NCBI GenBank assembly: GCA_964580655.1
Contig: CAZOMR010000085.1
Span: 1-12,198 of the forward strand
Reading direction: 5' to 3'
Origin: CAZOMR01 sp964580655
GTDB taxonomy: Bacteria; RBG-13-61-14; CAZOMR01
Length of the DNA: 12,198 nt
Numbering within the stretch: the first letter of the stretch is position 1; every line of letters begins with the position of its first letter. Below, one piece after another: positions 1 to 6,855 of the stretch. The notes beneath the pieces are model-generated. The model was not told the DNA's origin and did no database searches. It saw only the letters and a program-made list of their open reading frames with translations. Made by a program: the position numbers and the translations under genes.

Positions 1-62
1 CGCGCTTCGAGTGATACTTTTTAGGAAAAAAAAGAAAAAAACGCTCAATTTAGGTGATAGTA

Positions 63-380
63 ATGAGGAAGAGAAAAGATATAATGCGGCTTGTAGAGGA
101 GATAGTGAAGCTCTTTGGACCGGAAAAGGTGATCCTGTTTGGCTCTTATGCATACGGCAGACCAGATGTACACAGTGATGTTGATATTCTTGTGGTATTC
201 AAGGACAGTAAAAATACACTGGATACTGCGGTTGCTATTCGCCAGGCGATTTCTCACGACTTGCCGGTTGACATCATTGTCCGCACTACGCAACAGATAG
301 AGAAGCGTCTTAAATGGGGAGATTCCTTTATACGCGAGGTGCTGGAAAAAGGGAAGGTTATTTATGAAGCCGCAAGTTAG
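63..380 (+). CDS. MNT-family minimal nucleotidyltransferase (MntA-like partner of HEPN protein)
   Basis: A 105-residue DNA polymerase beta-fold nucleotidyltransferase. The family motif GSYAYGRPDVHSDVD (GS-x10-DxD) is complete, with G27-S28, D39 and D41. A third acidic residue, D70 in LPVDIIV, fills the remaining metal-ligand position, so the protein looks catalytically competent. I start at ATG 63 because AGGTGA (52-57) sits 5 nt before it; an in-frame GTG at 54 would lie inside that site. It overlaps the next gene by 17 nt, indicating translational coupling. In studied MntA/HepT pairs the MNT protein transfers AMP to its HEPN partner and neutralises it; whether this pair works that way is inference, because the partner lacks the usual target motif. 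Gene identity as MNT is secure, the role is not. Confidence 0.88.
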   Translation: MRKRKDIMRLVEEIVKLFGPEKVILFGSYAYGRPDVHSDVDILVVFKDSKNTLDTAVAIRQAISHDLPVDIIVRTTQQIEKRLKWGDSFIREVLEKGKVIYEAAS

Positions 381-762
381 AGAGTGGATAGAAAAGGCTG
401 AAGAGGACTGGGATGCTGTAAAAAGGCTTAAGAAAGGAAAGGAACCGCTTTACAACCTTGTCTGCTTTCATTCCCAGCAGTGCGCGGAAAAATATATCAA
501 GGCATTTCTTGAAGAGCAGGGATGTTTTGTTCCCCATACTCATGATCTCGTGGCTCTGGCCAAGCTCTCAAAGACAGGGCTGGATCAGCTTCTTTCCAGA
601 AAAGACGAACTGGAGATGCTCACCGCTTACGCAGTGGCTTTTCGTTACCCCGGGGAAAAGGCATCAAAAAAGCAAGCTGAAAATTCGGTGGCAAGTGCCA
701 CTCTGATTCGGAAAATCATCCGGAAAGAACTGGGAATAAAACCAGGAAAACAAAATCCCTGA
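364..762 (+). CDS. HEPN domain protein paired with MNT
   Basis: A 132-residue all-helical HEPN-domain protein. Family hallmarks are the segment CFHSQQCAEKYIKAFL (about residues 35-50), then PHTHDL (about 58-63), and AFRYPGEK near residue 93, a pattern typical of the longer HEPN class found next to nucleotidyltransferases. GGGAAGG (351-357) is 6 nt before the ATG. The gene begins inside the MNT gene, so the two form a co-translated cassette. I see no R-x4-6-H motif and no RX4HXY, the ribonuclease and AMP-acceptor motif of HepT toxins, so RNase activity should not be assumed. It may be a non-toxic nucleotide-binding partner or a substrate-binding subunit for the MNT enzyme. Confidence 0.85.
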   Translation: MKPQVREWIEKAEEDWDAVKRLKKGKEPLYNLVCFHSQQCAEKYIKAFLEEQGCFVPHTHDLVALAKLSKTGLDQLLSRKDELEMLTAYAVAFRYPGEKASKKQAENSVASATLIRKIIRKELGIKPGKQNP

Positions 763-788
763 AGCAAGTTATAAGATATTCGGGAATT
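754..788. terminator. imperfect inverted repeat between convergent genes
   Basis: AATCCCTGAA (754-763) pairs imperfectly with TTCGGGAATT (779-788) across a 15-nt loop. It overlaps the HEPN stop codon and lies just beyond the stop of the opposing TPR gene. Its position between convergent genes suits a bidirectional terminator, but the stem needs a bulge and there is no clean T-run, so the call is weak. Confidence 0.25.
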
Positions 789-792
789 AAAG

Positions 793-2580
793 TTAGTTTT
801 GCATTCCTGATATTCGTGTCCGGAGGATGAGGAGGGCTTGATTTTCCGGGTCGCTTTTCAGGCCGCGTTTTATCAAGGCCAGCACTTCACTTGTTTTTCC
901 CTGTAAAGCCATAAGCTGGGCCAGGTCTATCAATGCTGGCAGGAATGCGGGGTCCATCTCAAGCGCCATGCGGAGGTGGTCTTTGGCCTCTTCAAGCCGG
1001 TCTTTTCTATACATGAGAATTTTTCCCAGGGCATAATGCGCAGAGAGGTTCCCTGGCTCAAGCTGGACCGCGTTTTCAAGTGCCTTGAGTGCTTTGTCCC
1101 ATTCCCCCCGGGCCTGATATACCAGAGCCAGGTTATAATGGGCCGAGCTCAAATCCGGATTCTGCTCGATCACTATAAGGAGAAGCTTTTCAGCGTGGTC
1201 AAAATCACGGGATTGATAGTAAATCTGGCTCAGGTTCATCCGTGCCTGGCTGAATTCCGGGTCAAGCCGCAAAGCGGCCAGGTATTCTTGCCTTGCCAGA
1301 TTGAATCTTCCCTGTTTCATGGCGAAGATGCCCAGCAGATTGTGTCCCTCCGCAAGCAAAGGCGCCTGCCGGATAGAGACTCTCCAGAGGCGAAACCCGT
1401 TCTGCCAGTCCTGGTTGCGCGCAATGGTGAGCGCAGAAAAGAGCATCAGGAGTGCGACCCCGCAAGCTATGGCCATGCTCTTGTATTTCTGAAATACGAG
1501 GAATAAAAGCCATGCCACTGCCACGCAGGCAAAAATGCTGGCCAGATACAAGAACCTTTCCGCCATCAGGGTGGGAATGGAGACCAGGTGGGAAAAGGGG
1601 AGCAAAGAGATGGCACAAGCCAGGATGAGTCTGGAGAAGAGCGGCCGGCGACGATAGTGATAAATGGCAAGGACAACCAGCAAGATAATGCAAAAAAGCG
1701 CAAGCCATGTAACCGGTCCGCAGATCTCCTCCGGCTTATAGGCCTGGGAATAAAAATAATCCACCCTCAGCGGATACGGAATAAAAAGCAGGCGAAAATA
1801 GACCAGCCAGACCAGAGCCATCACCTGTATTCTCGTCCAGAGGGACTGGCCGGAGAAAAAAGCCGGCGCAGGCTCCGGCCCGGGGCCTGCAAGCACAGCT
1901 TGCCGGATTATGAGATAAAGCCCTGCCACAATAAGGAGCAGGATGAATACAGGGGCCTGTTTTTTTATACTGGTTCGGTCGAAAATAATGAGCAAGAGTG
2001 GAAAGACAATCGCTATCTCCTTGGAGAGCATGGCCAGCGCAAAGGCCAGGATGGTGCATATTGCGAGACCCGCTTTTTTAATGCCCTGGGTTTGCTCCTG
2101 CTTGAGCCATCCGAGCCAGGCGCAGAGCATAAAAAAGACAGCAATCAGGTCGGTGCGGCCTGATATCCATGTCACGGACTCGGTGTGGACCGGGTGCACC
2201 GCGAAGATCAGGGCCGCGAGAAAGGCACCGGGGATCCGAAGCCTTGCAAGCAGGATAAAGACCAGGAAGCAGTTCATGAGGTGAAATCCGAGGTTGGTGG
2301 CATGATATGTACGGGCCCGGGTCTTGCCGAGAGCGTAATTCAGGGCATAAGAAGTCGTGATGATCGGCCGGTAGTAAATCCCCCTGGCCTGGCCTGGCCA
2401 GAACTTTGAGGTGAAAAAATCCGGCAGGTTTCTCACCTGGTGCAGGGAATAGTTCTCGCTGATGAGCAGGTATTCATCAAATGCGAATTCATGACTCAGG
2501 GTCTTGCCATATACCGCGAACCCGACTGCGGCAAGTATTAAAAGGCTGATCCCGGTGCGAAAGAATTTTTTATCTGACAT
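793..2580 (-). CDS. TMTC-like polytopic GT-C family membrane protein with C-terminal TPR repeats
   Basis: A 595-residue membrane protein in two halves. Residues 1 to about 400 are polytopic, with GT-C glycosyltransferase features as in the TMTC/DUF1736 family: a first transmembrane helix (about 10-25), then a loop with the acidic pair D35-E36 (FAFDEYLL), where GT-C enzymes keep their catalytic acid, then HATNLGFHLMN and HPVHTESVTWISGRTDLIA, both typical of TMTC-like proteins. Residues 406 to about 590 are soluble and carry about five tetratricopeptide repeats (for example AHYNLALVYQARGEWDKAL). Animal TMTC proteins are O-mannosyltransferases; the bacterial homologues are poorly defined and probably transfer a sugar from a polyprenyl carrier to a protein. 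The gene starts 20 nt after the CHAP gene and is probably co-transcribed with it. Substrate unknown. Confidence 0.82.
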   Translation of the reverse strand: MSDKKFFRTGISLLILAAVGFAVYGKTLSHEFAFDEYLLISENYSLHQVRNLPDFFTSKFWPGQARGIYYRPIITTSYALNYALGKTRARTYHATNLGFHLMNCFLVFILLARLRIPGAFLAALIFAVHPVHTESVTWISGRTDLIAVFFMLCAWLGWLKQEQTQGIKKAGLAICTILAFALAMLSKEIAIVFPLLLIIFDRTSIKKQAPVFILLLIVAGLYLIIRQAVLAGPGPEPAPAFFSGQSLWTRIQVMALVWLVYFRLLFIPYPLRVDYFYSQAYKPEEICGPVTWLALFCIILLVVLAIYHYRRRPLFSRLILACAISLLPFSHLVSIPTLMAERFLYLASIFACVAVAWLLFLVFQKYKSMAIACGVALLMLFSALTIARNQDWQNGFRLWRVSIRQAPLLAEGHNLLGIFAMKQGRFNLARQEYLAALRLDPEFSQARMNLSQIYYQSRDFDHAEKLLLIVIEQNPDLSSAHYNLALVYQARGEWDKALKALENAVQLEPGNLSAHYALGKILMYRKDRLEEAKDHLRMALEMDPAFLPALIDLAQLMALQGKTSEVLALIKRGLKSDPENQALLILRTRISGMQN

Positions 2581-2600
2581 GACTGTGAGATTCCCAGGGA

Positions 2601-3200
2601 TTATCGGACCCCGATTCCACCCACTATGCCCTGTCCCACCTTGGTGTGCCGGAAATCCGGGTAGCGGTATTCTGCCACTGGCCTGCCTTTATTGTTGCCC
2701 TCTATCGTTACCAGGGTCTCAGTCCCGTCATCCTCACGGATAACCTCCTTGATAATGCCGGAATGGGCCCGCTTTCCTTCTGTATCGGTAATAAACACAT
2801 AGTCCCCCGGCTTGGGCATCAGGTCTTGCGGCAGATCATCAATCTCATAATAGCATAGATGCTTTTTGAAATACTTGATGATCTGGCGGGTGTTGGTGAG
2901 ATTCCAGGCCTTGAAACACAGGTCTATATTCTTCCGACCTCCGGAAAAGGGCACCCCGGCCGTCATCCAGCACCAGGACACGAATTCAGAGCACCAGGCC
3001 GAGCCGTGGCCGTGATATAAACCGATCCAGCCTGGGTCCCGGTCATGCCTGCCGATCTGGCTTTCCGCCACATCAACGATCAGGGCGCCAATATCCTCGC
3101 TTGCCTTCTCGACATCCTCTCCCCTGGCCGGGTTAGAAGTGAGGATCAGACAAAGGCCGAAGAGGTAGATCGAAAAACGAATGTCTCCAACATTATTCAT
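2601..3200 (-). CDS. exported CHAP/NlpC-like cysteine peptidase or amidase
   Basis: A 199-residue protein with an N-terminal hydrophobic stretch (about residues 9-21, IYLFGLCLIL) followed by NPARGE, consistent with export. The mature part has the layout of CHAP cysteine amidohydrolases/peptidases: C70 in AWCSEFVSW as the likely nucleophile, then KPGDYVFI, H146 in RAHSGII, and a third polar residue in TIEGNN (E167 or N169). Such domains commonly cleave peptidoglycan peptide or amide bonds. I prefer the start at 3200 because GGAGG lies 5 nt before that ATG; an upstream in-frame ATG at 3212 precedes the ribosome site. It is first in a probable two-gene operon with the TMTC-like gene, suggesting an envelope role. 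The target bond cannot be told from sequence. Confidence 0.75.
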   Translation of the reverse strand: MNNVGDIRFSIYLFGLCLILTSNPARGEDVEKASEDIGALIVDVAESQIGRHDRDPGWIGLYHGHGSAWCSEFVSWCWMTAGVPFSGGRKNIDLCFKAWNLTNTRQIIKYFKKHLCYYEIDDLPQDLMPKPGDYVFITDTEGKRAHSGIIKEVIREDDGTETLVTIEGNNKGRPVAEYRYPDFRHTKVGQGIVGGIGVR

Positions 3201-3219
3201 CCTTCCCTCCATTCAGTCC

Positions 3220-3249
3220 ATGTTATCTTTAGACCTCCAATCTTGTCAA
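3220..3249 (-). promoter_or_regulatory. candidate sigma-70 promoter for the CHAP/TMTC-like pair
   Basis: Read on the minus strand, TTGACA (3249-3244) is followed after 18 nt by TAACAT (3225-3220). The -35 is a perfect consensus; the -10 matches four of six positions. The expected start of transcription lies a few bases before the GGAGG ribosome site of the gene starting at 3200, which is a consistent geometry. The repeat element ends only 3 nt upstream of the -35. Confidence 0.5.
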
Positions 3250-3252
3250 TAT

Positions 3253-3443
3253 CAGGACATTCCCCGAAAATTACCCTGATTCTTCTGTAAATCAAATGGG
3301 TGGAAGGATTTTTCGTTATTCACCATTCGTTCGCTTCCCTCGCTCTGGATTGCCGCCACTTCTTAATACCCCTCGGGACCGCACTGATCCTCTCTCTCCT
3401 CGGACAACCTTGTTTGGAACTCAAAATTTTGGGGAATGTCCAG
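3253..3443 (+). repeat. MITE-like terminal-inverted-repeat element, copy 1
   Basis: A 191-bp element starting CAGGACATTCCCCGAAAA and ending TTTTGGGGAATGTCCAG, so its ends are inverted repeats of about 16 bp. It has no gene of its own. By hand alignment it is about 88% identical, without any length change, to copies at 8574-8766 and 11940-12130, all in the same orientation. No convincing flanking target duplication is visible here. It sits between two divergent promoters. Confidence 0.85.
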
Positions 3444-3456
3444 CATGAGTGCTTCC

Positions 3457-3485
3457 TTGACCCCAAAGCCACAACACAGTATAAT
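3457..3485 (+). promoter_or_regulatory. near-consensus sigma-70 promoter of the aspS-gatC/gatA/gatB operon
   Basis: TTGACC (3457-3462), a 17-nt spacer and a perfect TATAAT (3480-3485) lie 14 nt beyond repeat copy 1. The predicted start of transcription near 3492 leaves a leader of roughly 25 nt before the ATG at 3518. AAAGGAT (3501-3507) is the likely ribosome site. No operator, attenuator or T-box is visible in this short leader, so expression looks constitutive. Confidence 0.75.
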
Positions 3486-3517
3486 GAGTGCCCTTTTCTT
3501 AAAGGATCGTGGCGATA

Positions 3518-5629
3518 ATGCGATTTCATGACAGGACACCTTGCGGCAGTCTCCGACTCGATGATGTGGGACGAGAGGTCCACCTTGTTGGCTGGGTGGA
3601 TGCCTTGCGGGACCATGGGGAAATTCTTTTTGTCCACCTTCGTGATCGGAGCGGCATTGTCCAGGTGATTCTCAGCCCGGATTTGGTGACCGAGCTCGGG
3701 GAGCGCCCCTCCTGCCTCAGAGAGGAGTTCTGCGTCAGCGTGACAGGCACGGTTACTAAAAGGGAGCAATCCGTCCTGAACCCGGCCATCGAGACTGGTG
3801 ACATTGAGGTTGTGGTTCGGCTCTTTACCATTCTAAGTTCGTCCAAACCCCTCCCCTTCCACATTTCAGAGAAAGCCATGGTTGCAGGTGTGAGCCCTGA
3901 GGCGGAATCCGTTAATGAGGAGCTCAGGCTTCAGTATCGCTACCTTGACCTAAGACGCCCCTCCATGCAGGAGAATCTTATCAAACGCCACCGCATACTC
4001 AAGACAACGAGGGATTTTTTGGATCGAGCTGGCTTCATCGAGGTGGAGACCCCGGTGTTGACGAAAAGCACCCCGGAGGGGGCGAGGGATTACCTGGTGC
4101 CGAGTCGCGTCCACCCGGGACGCTTCTACGCATTGCCTCAATCCCCCCAGTTGTTCAAACAGCTACTCATGATGAGCGGATTTGAGAGATACTTCCAGAT
4201 AGTGAAGTGTTACAGGGACGAGGATCTCAGAGCTAATCGGCAACCAGAGTTCACTCAGCTGGATCTGGAAGCATCCTTTATTGATGAGGACTTTATCTAT
4301 GAGCTCATCGAGGAATTGACCGTTAGAATGTTTGCGGAAGGAGACATCCAACTGCACAGGCCTTTCCTTCGTATGACATACAGGGAGGCCATGGAGAGCA
4401 CAGGGTCCGACCGACCGGACCTTAGGTTCGGCCTCAGGTTTGTGGATGTGACCGACATCTTCCACGAGACGCAGTATTCGATTTTTGCGCAGATCCTCAA
4501 GAGGGGCGGATGCATCAAGGGTATAAATGTAAAGGGGCAATCTGCAAGCTTGAGCAAGAATGTGCTCCAGAACGAATATGCCAAGGAGATAGTGCCGGAG
4601 TTCGGAGGAAAGGGCATGACCTGGATGAGGGTGACAGACGGCAAACTGGACTCCAATATCGTGCAGTTTTTCTCCGAGGCTGAGAAAGAGGAACTGTTGA
4701 AGCGTTTTGGCGCTGAGAATGACGATGTGCTCATGTGCATTGCTGACCCTTCTCCGCAGGTGGTGGAATCAGTCCTGGGTCAACTTCGGCTACATGTCGC
4801 CCACAGGCTGAACCTCATCTCCAAGGATCTCTATTGCCCTGTCTGGATCACGGACTTTCCCCTGTTCGAGAAGACAGATGCCGGCATCACATCAAGCCAT
4901 CATCCCTTTACCTCCCCGGACCGAACCGACTTTGACTCATCCAATGACCAGGAACTCTTGACTCTTCTCTCTCGGGCCTATGACCTGGTAGTGAATGGGG
5001 AAGAGCTGGGTGGCGGCAGCATCCGAATCCACGACCCGAAGGTACAGCAGAAGATATTTGAGGCGCTGGGATTGACGGAGGCGGAGATCAAGGAAAAGTT
5101 TGGATTCTTCATTAAGGCTATGGAATTCGGAGCGCCCCCCCATGGGGGCATCGCACTGGGCATGGACCGCATGGTGGCCATGATCCTGGGGGAGAGTTCC
5201 ATTCGGGAGGTCATTGCGTTCCCCAAGAATAAGAGTGCCTACTGTCCTATGACAGATACCCCATCCAGGGTGTCTGAGGCGCAGTTGGAAGAACTGGGCC
5301 TCCTGCGCGGCGAGGCCGATCGTATTCTACCTGGTGCGGGCGAGAGCAAGGATCTCATCTCTTCTTTGTCATGGGTGTCCAGAATCGGCATCTCTCCAGA
5401 GGAGCTCGATATTATCCGTTGCGCGGTTGACGAGGCGATTGAGCTGGCCAAAACCGCAAGTGAATCCTCAGGTTCCTCGGAGCCTTTGTATGGCTTGGTT
5501 CGGCGGGAGAACCTCATGAGACCAGGCACTGTGGCCAATATCTCCCCCTTGGCCCGGAGCGGCGAGCTTTTGAAAAACGCCCCGGCCGTCCGTGGCGACT
5601 ATTTTAAGGTATCCAATATTCTGGGATAG
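3518..5629 (+). CDS. aspS: aspartyl-tRNA synthetase fused to a C-terminal GatC domain
   Basis: A 703-residue fusion. Residues 1 to about 595 are a bacterial-type class IIb aspartyl-tRNA synthetase: an N-terminal OB-fold anticodon-binding domain (1 to about 110, VGWVDALRDHG), the catalytic core with TKSTPEGARDYLVPSR, ALPQSPQLFKQLLM and motif 2 RDEDLRANRQPEFTQ, a GAD insertion (about 300-420), and motif 3 GIALGMDRMVAMILG. All catalytic blocks are intact. H33 in RDHG is the residue reported for non-discriminating enzymes (Leu in E. coli), so it may also load Asp on tRNA-Asn. Residues 615-703 resemble a whole GatC: a helical start (SRIGISPEELD) and a C-terminus LVRRENLMRP...LLKNAPAVRGDYFKVSNIL matching GatC ends. 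GatC normally wraps around GatA. ATG 3518 is preferred over an in-frame GTG at 3509, which is too close to AAAGGAT. The gatA-like gene begins 2 nt after the stop. Confidence 0.9.
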   Translation: MRFHDRTPCGSLRLDDVGREVHLVGWVDALRDHGEILFVHLRDRSGIVQVILSPDLVTELGERPSCLREEFCVSVTGTVTKREQSVLNPAIETGDIEVVVRLFTILSSSKPLPFHISEKAMVAGVSPEAESVNEELRLQYRYLDLRRPSMQENLIKRHRILKTTRDFLDRAGFIEVETPVLTKSTPEGARDYLVPSRVHPGRFYALPQSPQLFKQLLMMSGFERYFQIVKCYRDEDLRANRQPEFTQLDLEASFIDEDFIYELIEELTVRMFAEGDIQLHRPFLRMTYREAMESTGSDRPDLRFGLRFVDVTDIFHETQYSIFAQILKRGGCIKGINVKGQSASLSKNVLQNEYAKEIVPEFGGKGMTWMRVTDGKLDSNIVQFFSEAEKEELLKRFGAENDDVLMCIADPSPQVVESVLGQLRLHVAHRLNLISKDLYCPVWITDFPLFEKTDAGITSSHHPFTSPDRTDFDSSNDQELLTLLSRAYDLVVNGEELGGGSIRIHDPKVQQKIFEALGLTEAEIKEKFGFFIKAMEFGAPPHGGIALGMDRMVAMILGESSIREVIAFPKNKSAYCPMTDTPSRVSEAQLEELGLLRGEADRILPGAGESKDLISSLSWVSRIGISPEELDIIRCAVDEAIELAKTASESSGSSEPLYGLVRRENLMRPGTVANISPLARSGELLKNAPAVRGDYFKVSNILG
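5360..5626 (+). other. gatC: GatC-like domain within the fusion protein
   Basis: This segment encodes residues 615-703 of the fusion, about the length of a free-standing GatC. It is joined to the synthetase by a short linker after the usual AspRS end, with no internal stop or obvious internal ribosome site, so the fusion appears genuine within this sequence. In GatCAB the GatC belt stabilises GatA; here it would tether the amidotransferase subunits to the charging enzyme. Confidence 0.8.
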
Positions 5630-5631
5630 AC

Positions 5632-6840
5632 ATGGATTCAAGGATATTCTCATACATCAACTCGGCATCGCCATCCTCGATGGATGGGCCTCTTGCGGGC
5701 AAGTCATTCGTCATCCAACCGAACATGTCTGTCAGGGACTGGCCCACGAATGCGGGGTCCAAAGCCCTCGAAGGCTTTATCCCTCTTGAAACCGCCACAG
5801 CGATCGAAAGAATTCAGACAAAGGCCGGCCATATCGTGGGAAGCACCTTGATGCCCGAGTTTGGTTTTGGACTCCACGCAGACACAGCCGCTGAGGCGAT
5901 CAGCGGCCGTCACTGCGATGTGGCTTTGGTCACAGACCTGATGGGGGAGTCACGGTCTATCGCTTGCAAGACGGACGCATTTGGGTTCAAGCCCAGCTAT
6001 GGGATCGTGTCCCGCTTCGGTCTTATCGGGCTAGTGCCTTCCATGGAGGCATTTGGCCTCGTATCCACATCCCTGCCGGATATCATTTGTGCATTGGAGG
6101 CCATGGTCGGGCCTGACGATCGAGACACCTCCATGGTCGAAGGGGATATCCCGGATTTCTCCCAGGTAGGCTCAACCCGGGACCGGGTGCAACGGATCGG
6201 GGTGATACGCGAGAGCGTGGCACCCCTGTCCGGGGAGGAGACCAAGGACTTCAACGAGAGCCTGAAATATCTGGAAGGCATGGGGGCCCAAATCGAGGAT
6301 GTCTCCATGCCAGATTATCGCCTCTTTCGCCTGGTTCACAACCTAGTGGGGGCTACGGAAGCCTCCTCAAGCGCAGGCAAATACGACGGAGTCCGATACG
6401 GCCACCGTGTCGCAGAGTCAGGGAACTGGAACGAGATGTATATCAAGTCCCGCGCCGAGAGCTTTGGGGTATTGGTCAAGAGCTACCTCTTTCAGGGAGC
6501 CTATTTCCAGTTTGAGAAATTCTCAGCCTTTCAGGATGCTTGTCGCATCCGCCGAAGGCTCGTGGAGCAAATGGATGCATTCTTTGACCAGGTAGATCTC
6601 ATCGCGAGCCCACTGCCTAAAATCAAAACATCGGAGTCCACTGGTTCCGGTACGCTCAAAGAGGTCTATGACGCTTTTGAACGCTCCCTTTCTCCCAATG
6701 TCACTGGACAGCCCTGTCTCTGTGTGCCGGGGTCTTTGCGCCGAGGGGGCGGACAACAAGTCAGCATACAGCTCTCAGGCAGATTTTTGGACGACGAGAG
6801 GCTGCTTTCCTACGCGTCTCTCCTCACAGCAGAGATGTAA
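5632..6840 (+). CDS. gatA: GatA-like protein lacking the amidase catalytic residues (pseudo-amidase)
   Basis: A 402-residue member of the amidase-signature family, closest by eye to GatA, the glutaminase subunit of Glu/Asp-tRNA amidotransferase (usually about 480-490 residues). Recognisable blocks are DGPLAG (18-23), FGFKPSYGIVSRFGLIG (117-133), EASSSAGKYDGVRYGHR (243-259), where GatA has EASS..RFDG.RYG, and SPNVTGQPCLCVP (354-366). About 50 N-terminal residues are missing. The catalytic Lys of IKDN is Gln (IQPN, Q29). The Gly/Ser-rich PGGSSGGS block with the cis-Ser is deleted (about 22 residues). The nucleophile motif DTGGS reads DLMGE (102-106), leaving only S107 one position off. The elements that bind glutamine also differ (SYLFQG at 284-289; F349 where GatA has Asp). 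It should not hydrolyse glutamine in the normal way. It starts 2 nt after the fusion gene, so translation is coupled. Confidence 0.82.
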   Translation: MDSRIFSYINSASPSSMDGPLAGKSFVIQPNMSVRDWPTNAGSKALEGFIPLETATAIERIQTKAGHIVGSTLMPEFGFGLHADTAAEAISGRHCDVALVTDLMGESRSIACKTDAFGFKPSYGIVSRFGLIGLVPSMEAFGLVSTSLPDIICALEAMVGPDDRDTSMVEGDIPDFSQVGSTRDRVQRIGVIRESVAPLSGEETKDFNESLKYLEGMGAQIEDVSMPDYRLFRLVHNLVGATEASSSAGKYDGVRYGHRVAESGNWNEMYIKSRAESFGVLVKSYLFQGAYFQFEKFSAFQDACRIRRRLVEQMDAFFDQVDLIASPLPKIKTSESTGSGTLKEVYDAFERSLSPNVTGQPCLCVPGSLRRGGGQQVSIQLSGRFLDDERLLSYASLLTAEM

Positions 6841-6855
6841 GTAAGGCGACGAAAT

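Noticed and set aside
1588..2163. A 191-codon plus-strand frame opposite the TMTC-like gene
   Set aside because: It is opposite a strongly recognisable membrane-protein coding sequence and its translation is low in hydrophobic core patterns and domain motifs.
3320..3769. A 149-codon minus-strand frame across repeat copy 1 and the start of aspS
   Set aside because: It is antisense to the well-conserved AspRS N-terminus and its other half lies in the repeat.
5632..6840. Reading gatA as a sequencing or frameshift artefact
   Set aside because: The deletions and substitutions occur in one continuous frame with conserved blocks on both sides, and several separate active-site elements are changed, which a single frameshift cannot produce.
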